A stretch of 64,000 bases of DNA from Cryptomeria japonica (GCF_030272615.1 NC_081408.1:65668546-65732545); one strand, 5' to 3'. Numbered from the stretch's first letter, positions 22,524 through 35,400 are shown. Made by a program: numbers and translations. Notes: a model not told the origin generated them from the letters alone.

Positions 22524-25500
22524 ATGATGAAGAGGGAAGGTCCTAAGTTCAATAGGGACAACTTTAAAATATGGAAGGACAAGATGAAGATATATATAAA
22601 GAGTTTGGGTGCACAACATTGGAACTATGTTGATATTGCCTATGTAATCTCCTCTGGCACTCTACTCGATGATCCAAAAAGAGAGATACAAGAAAATGGG
22701 CAAGTCATGGAAGCCCTTATTAGCAGCTTGTCCGATGTAGAGTTCATTTATGTACAAGTTAAGGACAATCCAAAAGAAGTATGGGACAAACTGGAATCCA
22801 TTTATAGTGGTGATGAACATGTCAAGCAGGCTAAGGAAGAAAGCCTTAGAGGAAAGTTTGAAGATATGAGGATGGTTGAAGAAGTGACCATTCAGCAATA
22901 TGACATAAGAATCAAGACAGTGGTTGGAGAGATCAAGAGCACTCATGGAACAATTGATGATACCACTATTATCAGTAAAGTTCTGAGATCACTTTTACCG
23001 GTCTATGCAATTAGGGTTGCCGCTATTCAGGAGCTAAGGTCTATGAACAAAATCAAGGTATCTTTGGACTCTATTATTGCAAAGTTGACTGCATGTGAAT
23101 TGAATGGCTATGATGGTAGTGTTCAAAAGATTGAGTTAGCCTTTAGAGCATCTACTTCTTTCACACCAACCAAGAAAGGAAAAGAGGTCAGTACCAATTA
23201 TGAATCTAGGCCAAGCAGAGATATGGATGATGAGGAGATTTTGATGGAGTTTGAAGCTCTTCTTACCAAGAGACTTCCAAAATGCTCCAGAAAATATAGA
23301 GGTAAGCTTCCTCTAAAGTGTTTTTCCTATAATAAGATAGGACATATAGTTGTTAACTGTCCTAACAATGACAATAAGGATAAACCAGAGAGTTTTATGA
23401 TGTTTAAAGGAGTAGGTAGGAGAAATTTTCTTGTTATAGTAGATGGAGGTGTTACCAATGAGGAATCTAAGGATGAAGAGAATGAGGACATAGTGTTTGT
23501 GGTTGTCAAGGAAGAGTTGTCAAACCAGAAAGCCCTTGTCTCACATATTGACAACTCTAACAAGTGGATGATTGATAGTGGGTGTTCTCACCATGTAACC
23601 AGTGACCAGAGAAAGTTAATGTGTCTTGAAGAATATGATGGTGGTGTTGTTTAGTTTGGAAATGATGCACCTTCCATGGTGAAAGGAAAAGGATCCATCT
23701 CACTAAATGGAAAGAGCAGTGCAGATGATGTCTATTGGGTGGAAGGCCTTAAGCATAATCTTTTGAGTGTTGCTCAACTGAACAAAAAAGGACTCATATT
23801 GGAATTCAAAGGTGGAGTTTGTAGAATAATTGGAAAGAGTGGTGAACTTATTGCCACTGGTAAGAAGACAAGAGGAAACCTATTTCAGCTGAATGCCAAG
23901 ATTAGTCAGTGTCTAATGGTGAAATTTGGTGACAGTTGGATATGGCATAGGAGACTTTGTCATATAAATTTTGATAATATTGTGAAGGCTAGTAAGATCA
24001 AGGCAATAAGAGGATTGCCTTTGCTGAACAAACCAGAGAATGCCTTATGTAGAGAATACCAACTTGGGAAGATGTCTTCCTCAACATTCAAAGGTAAGTC
24101 TTTTTTCCACGGAGAACTTACTTGATCTAGTGCACACCGATCTCTGTGGTTTGATGAAAACTAGAAGCATTCAGGGAGATTGGTACTTCATGATAATTAC
24201 CGATGATTGCTCTAGAATGATGTGGGTCACATTCTTGAAACAAAAATTTGAGGCATTTGGAAAGCTCAAAGTCTTTAGGGAATTGGTGGAGAAGGAGAGT
24301 GGGAGAAGGATAAAATGCCTAAGGACCGATTAGGGAGGTGAATTCACTTATGATGAATTCAATAAGTACTGTGCGGAGGATAGGATTAAGAAGCAATTGT
24401 CTGCCCCAAGGACACCACAACAGAATGATATAGTAGAAAGAAACAATAGGACTATGGTTGAAGCAACTAGAACTATGTTGATCCAAGGAAATGTCGGTCA
24501 CACATTATGGAGAGAAGCAGTGAGTATTGTAGTCTATACCATGAACCAGGTACTAATTAACAAAGGTAAAGACAAAACCCCCTATGAGTAATAGAATGGG
24601 AGAACTCCCGATCGAAGTTATTTCAAATTGTTTCGGAGTAAATGCTATATCAGGAGAGGTGAACACTTGAGTAAGTTTGATCCTAAGTGTAATGAGGGAA
24701 TATTCCCAAGATATTTCACTAAAAGCAAAGCTCTCAAGTGCTACAACAACAGGATTCAGAAGATTGTTGAGAGTATCAAAGTCAAGGTTGATGAATCCCC
24801 TGAGAAGCCTGAGGAAACTGGTAGCAAGCAAACAGAAGATGAACTAGGTTTAGCCTTTTGGGAACTGGTTAAGAAAGAAACAAGTGACAAACACTAGAAA
24901 GACCTCAGTGTTTTCGTACCGGTAGAAGCTTTAGTGGGTCAAGAAGAAGATGAAGCAAAAAAAGAAGAGGACAAGTAAGTTGAACTAGCTACAGTCATTC
25001 CTAGGTATGTAAGACTGCATCATGATCTAAAGCAGATCATAGGAGACAAAGATGCAGGAATACTTACAAGGAGAAAGGTGAAAGAAAACTCTTGCATGAT
25101 TTCAGAATTTGAGCCTTAGACGACTAGAGAGGCACTTACCAATGAAGACTAGATAGAGAAGAATGTAGTATGGTCCTTAGTACCTAGATCGGAACACAAG
25201 AATATCATAGGTACCAAATGGGTCTTCAAGAATAAGCTAATTGAAGAAGGTACAGTGGTAAGGAACAAGGCAAGACTTGTATGCAAGGGATATGCTCAAG
25301 AAGAAGGAGAAGACTATGGAGAAACCTTTTCCCTAGTGGCTAGACTAGAAGGTGTTTGAATACTAATTGCATTTGCTACATTCAATGGATTTAAGGTATA
25401 CTAGATGCATGGGAAGTCTGCCTTCTTGAATGGAATCCTAGAGGAAGAAGTGTACATTGAGCAACCAGATCAGTTTTCTTTGTCAGAAGATAGTGACATG

Positions 25501-26632
25501 GTGTGCAAATTACACAAGGCCTTGTATGGATTGAATCAGGTACCAAGGGCATGGTACAAATAGTTATACTCTCATCTTGTGAAGATGGGATTTCTAGGAT
25601 CAAGTGAGGAAAACAACATCTACCTCAAATCTGAAGGTGGTCAAATTCTGATATGTGAAGTATTTGCAGATGATATAATCTTTGGTGGAGATGATGATGA
25701 GTCATGCATTTGTAGATGAGATGAAAAAGGAGTTTGAGATGTCTTTGATTGGAGAGATAAAGTTTTTCATTGGTCTATAGATTCAGCAAATGAAAGAGGG
25801 TATCTTCATTACCCAGTCCAAGTATATCAAAGAGGTATTGAAGACCTTTGGCATGGAGGAGAGCAAACTGGTTGGAACATCAATGGTGACCAGCTACGAA
25901 CTAACAAAAGAGGACAATACAGCATTGGTGGATGATAAGGAGTACCAGTCAATGATTGGTAAGTTGCACTATGTGGTGCACAACAGACTGGATATTGCTC
26001 ATGCAGTGGGCATAGTGGCCCTTGTTTAGAAGAGTCCAAGAGAATCCCACTTGGCTGTGGTAAAGAGGATTCTTAGATACCTTAAAGGGATAGTTGATTA
26101 TGGATTGTGGTATCCATACAATGGTGACCTAATCTCAAAGTGTTTACTAATGCAGATTGGGAAGGTAATGTGGATGACTGAAAGAGCACAACTTGTGGAG
26201 CGTTCTTCCTTGGTGGAAGACTAGTCTCATGGATGAGCAAGAAGCAAAGTTGTATTTCCTAGTCTACAGTTGAAGCGAAGTATGTGGCAGCATTTATGAA
26301 ATACACTCAGGCAATCTAGATGAAGCATGTACTGAGTGGCTTCAAGGTGATTATATCTGAATGGGTGAGTATATTTTGCGATAATACTAGTGCAATAAAT
26401 ATTTCCAAAAATCCGCTATTGCATGCTAGGACCAAGCATATTGAGCTTAAGTAGCATTTCCTGAGAGAAAAGGTTTAGGATAAAGAGATTGTGTTAGAAC
26501 ATGTTTCCAGGAAGGAGCAACTAGCAAACATATTCACTAAGCCCTTACCGAAGAATAATTTTACCTATTTGAGAGGTGCATTAGGGGTTCTACGCCTTCA
26601 TGATTTGTTTGTGGTTCTTACACCCGAAGATT
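22524..26632 (+). pseudogene. gag-pol: Ty1/copia Gag-Pol of element H (frameshifted)
   Basis: Starts MMKREGPKFN at 22524 soon after the PBS. Domains in order: copia Gag (22524-23260); one zinc knuckle, CFSYNKIGHIVVNC, with its second Cys lost (about 23320); protease WMIDSGCSHH (about 23567-23600); pre-integrase WHRRLCHINFDN (about 23943); integrase with HTDLCG, LRTD and VERNN carrying the D-D-E residues (24130-24590); RT from VWSLVP through FADDIIFGG (25170-25690), where the usual YVDD is FADD; and copia RNase H with FCDNTSAINISKNP and RTKHIELK (26160-26560). Protease precedes integrase, which precedes RT: the copia order. A stop at 23652, a frameshift near 24100, many stops after 24330, and further frameshifts near 25700 and 26130 make it inactive. 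Confidence 0.9.
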
Positions 26633-27312
26633 GAATGCATTGAATGCCTACCTTGAGAAAGAGCATTTTTCTTAGCAGTGTGTGAAGAGTGCATGATGGG
26701 TTATTGATATTCAAATGTGGTGAAGATTGGACGATGTAAAATATCTTGAGATCTATTTTAGATCATTTCATTCTATGTAATGTGTTTGGACGGTCAAGAT
26801 TGGACCGCTTGTAAGTGTAAACTTCTAATATTTAGGGTTTAGAATCTATGCTACCGACCTAGTTTTTGTCTACAAGGTCAATGAGTTTTGTTATTGCACT
26901 GGTTGGGAAAAGTTGTATTTGTGTTTTCATGTTGGAGATTTAATACTTTTCGAGCCAGAGTGAGGAATCTGCAGAGTGTTATTGCAGAAAAGAGGAACTA
27001 AAAATGATCTACCTTAGCAAGAAGTGTTGTTATGAGATCGATGTTTTACCTGTTGTCTTGTAACCATTTCAACAAAAGGTAAATCCCTTGACTAGGAAGT
27101 TTTAATAGGCTTTGTTGTAAATCCTCTAACTAGGTGGCTCAAGGTTGTTGAGTTATTTAAATCCTCTAGTGAGGTAACTCCTAACAAGGTTTCAACCTTT
27201 AGTGGGGAATATAGCCATCCCTTAACCAGACGATCCCTAACAGGATTGATTCCTAACAAGACCTTTATTGTAAAGTCTTTAACTAGACTAGGCTTCTAAC
27301 AGAGCAAACTTC
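26633..27312 (+). mobile_element. 3' LTR of element H, left part
   Basis: The LTR sequence starts immediately after the RNase H stop and has no PPT or TGTTG terminus. Comparison with the related LTR at 45614-46361 (homology starts at 'gaagat', near 45932) shows that the first roughly 300 bases of the LTR and the PPT have been deleted. It is interrupted at 27312 by element E and resumes at 43253. Confidence 0.8.
27308..27312. repeat. Target site duplication of element E (left), ACTTC
   Basis: ACTTC precedes the E terminus TGTTACC; the same five bases follow its other end at 43253-43257. Confidence 0.92.
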
Positions 27313-28251
27313 TGTTACCATGTCATTTATTCTTCATGGCAAGAGTGGGTAATCTTTTCCTTTTTATGTTGGAGTCCTAGTTCATACCATATTACCTTGG
27401 TTCAAGTCCTTAGTGCGGCCTCAAATCCTTTCTCTAGTCATTTAAGTCAAGTTCAGATAATTCATTGTACTCCTCAAACACGTCAAACCGTTTTGAACTT
27501 GGTTCAAGATGTCCATTTAGGTTCAATAGGTTCCAAGGTGTTCAGAAAAGGTTCTTCATACTAGCGTTTTCTCTAAGTTTTTGCAGCGGCTCTTTAATAA
27601 AGTTTTTCCTATTCGGTGATATAACATTTGTTTGAACATGTTGATCTAAGTTCAAAGGGCTCAAATATGTTCAACGTGTTCAACATGGTAAAGTAGTTAG
27701 TAGTTTGATGCGACGTACATCTTGAACTACTTGAACACTTAAGAAGTTGGTTCAAGATGTTCATACGGTTTCAATGCTGGTGGGTCCAACGGTTTCTAAT
27801 GTTTTGAGAAGTGCATTTATTGCTAAATACGGAGAGGTAGAACCATATTGTAAAGTGATGTCATTCTTTGACTTTTTTGAAGTAAGTGAACATTTCGGGA
27901 ACTGGCAGTTTCTTAAAGTACACTGACATGCATTCAATGCATGTGTGCAGGGGTCTAATCTACCAATTTGCCACGTTCGGAAGGAAATTGTGAAATCATT
28001 GCATTTAATGTGTCTGTATTATTACCTTTCTCAATAAGGTATGAAAATCATTTGTGTTCTGCGTTTGCTACTTGCTACTAGATTTCTGTTTATATTATCC
28101 CTGGATAGGAGTCTTTCTTGCTGCTAGCCGTCATCCGATTATACAGCTGTGAAGGTGAGTCTTTCCTTATTTTCTCCAGTGTTTTCCCTTGCATTTTCTC
28201 TCATACAAGAGGTTTCACTGCAATCAAATTAGGGTTTCTTGTTTTGAAATC

Positions 28252-31200
28252 ATGAAGTCCACCCTACACTTGTTTGGAAATGTCTTTAGCTTGGCGTCCA
28301 CATAAGCCATAGTTAGTGATACTGACCTGAAGGGTGAGAACCTTGAAGATTTGAAAGAAAGGGTGTTCAAGGGTGTTGATAAGTCTTTTGGTATAGAGAT
28401 TTTGAGTAGTGGACTTTTAGAAGCTGCAACCTTTCCTCTAGCAATTCCTTGTCCAGAGCTGGTTCGGGAGTGTATTGCCAGATATGACCCTATATCTAAA
28501 ACTATTAAAAGGGATAATGGCAAAACCCTTCTTGCCATTAACCGCGAGGTGATTGCTTCAGTGTTCAAGATACCGGATTATCACTTTTCTAATTTCTCCC
28601 CTGCTCAGTCAATTAGTGAGTTCAATGCAGATAGAGCCGGACACAAGAATAATATGGCAAAGTTTTGGTTGAAGGTCCCTCAGAAAGGTGGTTCTAGACT
28701 ACCTAAAAATCCTAACTAGAACCACATGTTGCCACATATCCACGACGTAATGCTTTTGTTGCATCGAGCCAGAGGTTCTGCCGAAGCTTATAGCTTTGAT
28801 GATTGGATATATTTCTATGTGCAGTTAGTTCTGGAAGGTAAATAATATTTGGATTGGGCGGAGTTAATTACTGATTCGATGAGAGAGCAATTGAGTCTAG
28901 CCAAAAAATTTCAACAAAACTTATTCATGTCCTCATATCTTTTGTATTGTCTGGCCTGTGTTAAGGAGTTAACGGGTATACCCAAGCAGCCCACTGAGGA
29001 AGATGTTCCGGTGTATGAGTTTTATCCAATGCTGCAGAGAGACAATGCCCTACAAGATTTCAGAAGGGTACACAATGCATTCCTGGGTGATATGTGTCAT
29101 GAACTAAAGGGTACAAAAGCCAAGTGGATTTTAGATGATGCACAGTCCTTGATTAAGAAGTTCAGAAGCTTTTACATCCAGTTCCCATGGTTTTCCTATA
29201 TATGTGTAGGAGGCTTTGAAGAGGAACCCTTCAAGCTTCCGCCTTTTTGTTTTGATTGTTTTGTCCTAGTAGAAGTATGCAGACAACTGACTTTTGTGGT
29301 TAAGAAGGCACAACCTAAGGACAAGTGGGAAGGACATTTTCCAATACAATTGGGAGTGTTATCCTATAATTCAATGTCTGATGCATTAAGTATAGGAGCA
29401 GACCTTAAAAATTTTAATTTCTCTCTATATGCTAAAAGAAAAGGGTTTGACAATAAAGGATTTTCTCAGAGTCTCGGCTTAATGCCTTATCTTCCCACAC
29501 CACAGTTAGAAGATTTCTGGGAAGACTGTTTAGACGAACTTGAAATCTTCAAAAGAGAAAATATGAGATTGGTGCTGGAACATGTTATTTCTTTGCAAAT
29601 AAAGATAGATATTAAAGGGCTTGAAGAAGATTATCTTGAACTATTTGAACCAGGGTATTTAGCCCATGCAGAGACTGCAATGCCCCCAATTAATTGGGAT
29701 GGGGAGGAAAATGATGACATACAATTGAGAACCGAATGAGTTCCGGACAGAACCATGGCATGGGTGGTTAAAAAGAAAGCAATGAAGCCAGGTGCCAAGT
29801 CCCTTCCTACAAAAAGTATGTCTTCACCAAAATGTCCTTCTAACAGTGCTCCTGTTCGTGCAGGTAAGGAAATCAAGTTGGCTCAGCCTAGACACAGATC
29901 TAGCCCAACTCTAGATTTCAGTACCCCACGACATACTCAATCACGTAGTGTCACCTAGAGGAGGATGGACCAGGTCAAGGATATGGGAGTGTAAGATGCC
30001 GTGATTGAAGCTCGGATCTTTGAAATTGAAGATTTGGATGGTAAAGTTTCTTGTGCTCTAGACTCTGAAATGGTGACTGTGGCCATGATGCCACCCCCAA
30101 AGATGATTGAAGGAACTTCTCATTCTGCTACGACTCCTAAATGGTTAACAACCTCAGTGAACAAGAAAAGGAGCTTTCTTCCTATGACCATTCCAATTCA
30201 AGAGATGGTTTCCAAGTACTTTGAGAAGAATCCAAAGCCAAAGATGTTCAAGACCACCGCGCACCTGAACAATGACGAGGAAACTAGAAAATGGACAGCA
30301 AAAATTGCTTCTTACAAACCGAAAGATGAGAACAAAGAGGCTAGTTTTGATGATTTTGAAATCACAAAAGTAGAGTTGGAAAAGATGAGCAGGGATACAA
30401 ATAACCATTTTTTTCAAGTGTCAGTGAAGAAAATGCTTACGTGGTCAGAGAGGGATGGACAGGAGAAAAGAGAACTTAAAAGACATATAAGTGTTTTGGC
30501 TTAGTTCATCGATAGCATCAGTTGCCTTGGAGGAATTCCAATATCCCATGCCACTGAGAATTTTGACCCAACTTCTCCGGAAAATAAGAAGTTGATGAAT
30601 CAAGTTCAATGGGCTAAGAGCATCGCTGAAGCGGTTAAAAAATGGATTGAACAAATAATCAAAGATGGTGAAAAATACATTACCGACTCCCAGAAGTTGT
30701 GTGATGAAGTACAGAGCCTGATTTCTAAAATCCAAAATCAGCTTGTACCATGGGAGAAAGAAGAGCACAAATGGCAAAATGTCCTGCCTCTGTTTACTAA
30801 AATTGAAGAGTATGGAACTACCAGATTTCTAACAGAACATTCAATTAAGCTAGTATCTGATGAATGCCAAGTTTTCATGCTAAAGAAAATGATCATGTGG
30901 TGGGTGCTCACCTTTCAGTCGGTAATTACGGATGCAAAAACCTCCGTCTATGAACTCCAAGATTTGTAGAGCAATATAGTCAAGGATAATAAAGTGGTTA
31001 ATCCCGATCATGACTGGGAACTAGGAATCTGCAGGTCAAGTACACAGGAAGTAGTCAAGTCTTTCCAATTGAACATGGAGAAGATCAGAGTTAAGAGTAG
31101 TTTAACACTGGAGGATATAACCAAAGTGGATATTATCGAATCTATGGTTTTCATTGGGAATGATCAACTGCCGAAGCGCTCAGAGAAGATGGTGCAACAC

Positions 31201-31329
31201 AAGTGGAATAGAGAGGTGGCAAAGGTGAAGCTTAATGCAATGAAAGTCCCAAGCCAATCAATGATCTAGGAACTCACGGCTACTCATGATGCTCGCGAAG
31301 ACGGAGAAGAGGATGATGATGAAATATGA
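28252..31329 (+). pseudogene. LTR-encoded 1025-codon frame of E (5' LTR copy), unknown function
   Basis: ATG (MKSTLHLFGNVF) at 28252, final TGA at 31327-31329, one frame throughout with nine in-frame stops (28303, 28717, 28843, 29737, 29956, 29992, 30502, 30967, 31267). Visible parts: an N-terminal region with TLLAINREVIASVFKIPDYH (about codons 90-110), an LLHRARGSAEAYSFDDW block, a hydrophobic helix LFMSSYLLYCLACV (about 28921-28965), a Lys/Ser/Pro-rich linker (29755-29960), and a C-terminal helical region ending in an acidic tail (EDGEEDDDEI). The order of features loosely parallels ORF2 of A/B/D, but I could not align them confidently. No enzyme motif, signal peptide or zinc site is visible. 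It is not part of gag-pol. ORFs inside LTRs are rare; mouse mammary tumour virus sag is the known precedent. Confidence 0.75.
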
Positions 31330-32069
31330 CATAATGCATCCACTTTGGGCTAGTTTTCTTTATTTTTAAAAATATTTTTCATAGTTATGCAAAAACTTCG
31401 GGACAAGTATCCCAAAATACTTTCTGTTGTTTTTGTAACTATTTTATCGGGGAGTGGTCAAGTTTTCAGGGAGACCCCCCCCATTTAGACTATAAATTAA
31501 GTAAAACAGATGGTAGAAGGGTTAGATTTTAGTAACTAATTTTGGAAAACTTGAATGGTTTTTGTTTTGATATTTTCTATCCTTAATCAAAGGAAGAATC
31601 AGATGGTTGAGATCGGTGGTGGAAAAAGATTGGCAGATGTATCATTGTGTCTTTGATTACATAACGATATATATTTGAAATCTAATCATATTGTTTTTGG
31701 GGAGAAGAAAGATCTGTGTATTTTCAATCCGAATAGATAACATGTCTTTGCATATGTTCATCTGATCAAGTAACAGTATTTGATTATTTCACTGTAGTTT
31801 TTCATTATTCCTCTGATGTTCTTTCCTTTGAATGTGTTGTTTATTCTGGAAAAGATTCATGTTTGCGAGTGGATTCATTTTCTTTGAATCTGTTCGTCTT
31901 TATTTGGAAGAAGTATATTGAGCTTTGTTTCAGTTGTTGTAGTTACATACTTTGAAAATTAGGAAGATAGTTTCCATTCTTTATGAGATATGAGGAAAGT
32001 TATATCCTTTCATCCAAGAATGATATAGGCAGCCTTATATGCTTTCTGGTTAAAAGCTTTTCATTTGGA

Positions 32070-32077
32070 TATAAATA
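32070..32077 (+). promoter_or_regulatory. Candidate TATA box in the E 5' LTR
   Basis: TATAAATA, also present in the 3' LTR at 43061-43068. If used, U3 is about 4.78 kb and contains the whole LTR frame, leaving only about 160 bp for R and U5. Confidence 0.5.
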
Positions 32078-32267
32078 AAAACAAAAAAATCACATTTTAT
32101 GAAAAATCTAGATAGGGAGTTGTACCTAGGCAAAAATTCAAAGGGAGGTGATTTGAACAAACACTTACCCAACTATTCAGTGAACCATTTATTCTTAAAA
32201 GAAGGTAACAGAGTTTTAAAATTGATCATTTAAAGGCAAAGAGAAAATCTGTTCACCAACAGATTTT

Positions 32268-32285
32268 TGGCGACTCTGCTGGGGA
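32268..32285 (+). promoter_or_regulatory. Primer binding site of element E
   Basis: TGGCGACTCTGCTGGGGA, six bases after the LTR end. It begins TGG as required for a tRNA CCA end. From memory it resembles the PBS reported for Ogre/Tat elements (tRNA-Arg), but the tRNA was not checked. Confidence 0.8.
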
Positions 32286-32400
32286 GCAAAACAAAGAAAA
32301 AACCAAATTTTTCAATAGACCAGTATGTCATAAACATGAGCCCATAATAAGAAAATGTGTTTGGAGTGTAGGAAGATTGTTTAGATTGAGTCTTGTTTGA

Positions 32401-35400
32401 CGTAACCTAGTTTTCCTACAAATAACCATCTTGGATTCTCATCCATATACTAGAACACAAAGAAGAGAAGGAGTAATTGATAACTATTTTAAAGAATTGC
32501 AAAATCTGTCATTTACCCCAAGTTTTACTCCTAGAAGGAAGACCCAAAGCAAACCTTCATCTCCTGGCAGAGTTACCCTTATATCTTCTTCTTCCCCTTG
32601 GCAAGCACTAACACTTACTGGAATACAAGCCCCACCTCTTGTAACCATTCATCCAGTATTCATTATGACTCAACCCTGGGGTGCGGCTGTTGGACCTCTT
32701 GCTCTTGTAGCCCATAATCCACTACCAAAAGGAGAAAAGGATGTTTTACCCAAATATAAAGGTGATGGGAAAGTTTTAGTTGAAGAGCATTTGAACTCTT
32801 TTAATGTAGCAATGGGAATTCTAACAGTTCAATATGAGGATGTGGCTGTTAGGCTTTTTGTCCAAACCCTCACTGAAGGGGCGACATAATGGTTTGGTCA
32901 GCTACAAGCATGCTCCATAACTGACTGGCAAACGATGAAAATCACTTTTGAAAAAAGATTTCGAAGCGCTGATGATGAATACATGCTACTGGCTCAACTC
33001 ACATAGATGAAGAAGGAAATTCATGAGCCAATGAGGGATTATGTGGCAAGATATAATAAGATTATTCACAAAATTCCTCAAGCCAAGAGACCAACTATAG
33101 ATAATCAGCGATGTTTCTTTGTAAATTCCATGCCACCTGATGTAGGATTTCACCTCAGAATAAGTAGGCCAGCCAACCTGGAAACTGCACAAAATGAGGC
33201 TATAGAGCTTGAAGATGATTTGATAACAGCTGGCAAATGGAGGAAAGATGTACAAACTCCTCAAGGACAATCTCAGGCTTCTACGTCCTCTACCGATCCA
33301 GTTGTTCAATGGCTTGTCAATGATATGATTGCTTTAAAGAGGCAAATACCTAAGCCTGGAAACTCTTATCCACAACCTTATTAGCATATAAGCAGGAGAA
33401 CTTCAAATCAATATAACTATGGACGACTGTTGCAACTTCCTGCAACTCCACAAAGATTACAGATAGAGGCACCTCCTAACAAAGGTGTCATGTGTTCATT
33501 TCATCTTACCACTGATCATGATGGGGTTTCATGTCCCGATATGATAAGACACGTTCAAATGCAAAACACAAAGGATGAATTAGGAGAGTTCACTGATGCA
33601 GAAAGAATTCAAGAGACACCTGGCGACTCTGGAACATTCTACCTCAAATATGAGTCAAATTTAGAAAAGGGTAGTAACATTTTGACAACTCTTGAAGGTT
33701 CTTCATGTGAGATCCTAACAAGGAATCAATGAACCTCCTAGCCTTCTTCCTTTGTGAACCCTTCTGGAAACAATTTCAAAGGCCAAGATCTTCCAAGTAA
33801 TAGTTTTTCAAAGGTTCCTAAGGTTAAGATTTTGCAAAGGAACCATGAGGAACATAAGAGCTCTTCCTCTTCTTCCTCCTTTGATATCATCAAATTCTGT
33901 AAGGCCTCTACCGTTCAACTACCTACCACTGAGTATTTAAAGCTTAACCCAAAAGAGTTGGATAAACTGGTCAAATACATTAAAGGGGATTCCTTTTCAA
34001 AGTCTCAAGCACACAGATGTATGGAAAATAGTGATTTAGCCGCTGCAGAAGGATCTTAATCTATCCCCTACTCATTAGCTAATCTGGTAGATCCCTGTGC
34101 TTTTCATGATACAAGGTCTGGGCATGAGGTTGAGATTCTGAAACCTGAACCTTTCTATATTTCCCTTCTCCTAAATGGCCAAAAGTTAAGTAACTACATA
34201 ATTGATTCAGGAGCTTCAGACAATATAATGCCTTCTTCTGTAGCTAAATCTTTAGGTTTAACCCTTACTAAAACATTTGGGAGATGCTTTTCAATGGATG
34301 GCAAATAGGTTCCTCTTATTGGTCAGGTAAAGGACGTCCAGGCAGTGCTAGCAACGTGCCCAAACAAAAGAGTAAGATTAACTATACTGGTTGCTGATAT
34401 TCCGGCGAGTTAGGGAATGCTTCTAAGTAGGATGTTTTACAAAGATCTTGGAGGCAAAATCAAAATGGATTTTTCTGAAGCCATTATTCCCCTTGGAAAC
34501 CAAAAAATCAAGCTTGAACCTGAACCCAAGAATAAGTATAATGTATTTCCCTCGGATAACCCGAAAGTCTAGATTCTGTTTCAGGAGTGTGAGTTTGGAA
34601 ACTATCTTGTCCTTGCACCTGGTGAAAAGAAAATGGATGAGGTAGCTGATGAACTTGATGGACTATGGCAAATGGAGTTTGATGGAAGCTGCACTAACTC
34701 TGGTTCTAGCGCAGGGGTGGTTTTGCTGTCACCAACTGGTGATATTTTCCCCTTTTCTTTCAAGTTGGATTTTAAGAATACTAATAATACTGCTGAATAT
34801 GAGGCACTATTATTGGGGTTAAGTGAGGCTAAATGTAAAGGAATTAAGTTGCTTAAAGTCAAAGGTGATGCAGAGTTAATAGTTAGGCAGGTGAGGAATG
34901 TCTATATGGTTAAGAATGACAGGTTGAGGCATTACAGGAATAGAGTTTGGGATGAGTTAGAATTATTTGATGCCTTCTCGATTGAAGCAATTCTGAGGGA
35001 ACAAAATAGTAGGGCAGATTCATTGGCTGTGTCTGCCTCACATTTATTACCACATCTAGATTTTAAAGATAACTCATATAGGATTGAAATGATCTATAGC
35101 CCTAGTGTTCCTGATAATGTAGATCATTGGCAGGTTTTTGATGCAGATGCACATATCAAGGATTTCCTAGAATGTGCTCAATCATTTTCTCAGTCATATT
35201 TTGAAGGCTCTGAGAATGTTTGCAAAGAGTTCAGTCCAGACCCAGAGGTAGATCCTACAAATAGCTTTATTTAGCTTAAAGGTAACAAAATTCCAAAGGG
35301 GTTAGTGACACTAGAGAGATTTTTCACCAGAGATGACGCATTCATAGGTAACAAAGTTCCCAAGGATGACAGGAAAGGAAATTGTGAGAAAATAAATTTG

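Larger units (their letters stand above)
27313..32261 (+). mobile_element. 5' LTR of element E
   Basis: 4949 bp. About 940 bp of non-coding sequence, then the LTR-internal frame (28252-31329), then about 930 bp of non-coding sequence holding a TATAAATA candidate (32070-32077) about 190 bases before the LTR end. Confidence 0.92.

Noticed and set aside
28150-28190. Mini-intron in the E LTR (GTGAGT ... CTCCAG)
   Set aside because: Donor- and acceptor-like sequences are only about 30 bases apart, too short for a plant intron, and no reading frame depends on removing it.
28224-28568. Antisense frame in the E LTR, repeated at 39214-39558
   Set aside because: Present twice only because the LTR is present twice; it is the shadow of the sense frame, which is much longer.
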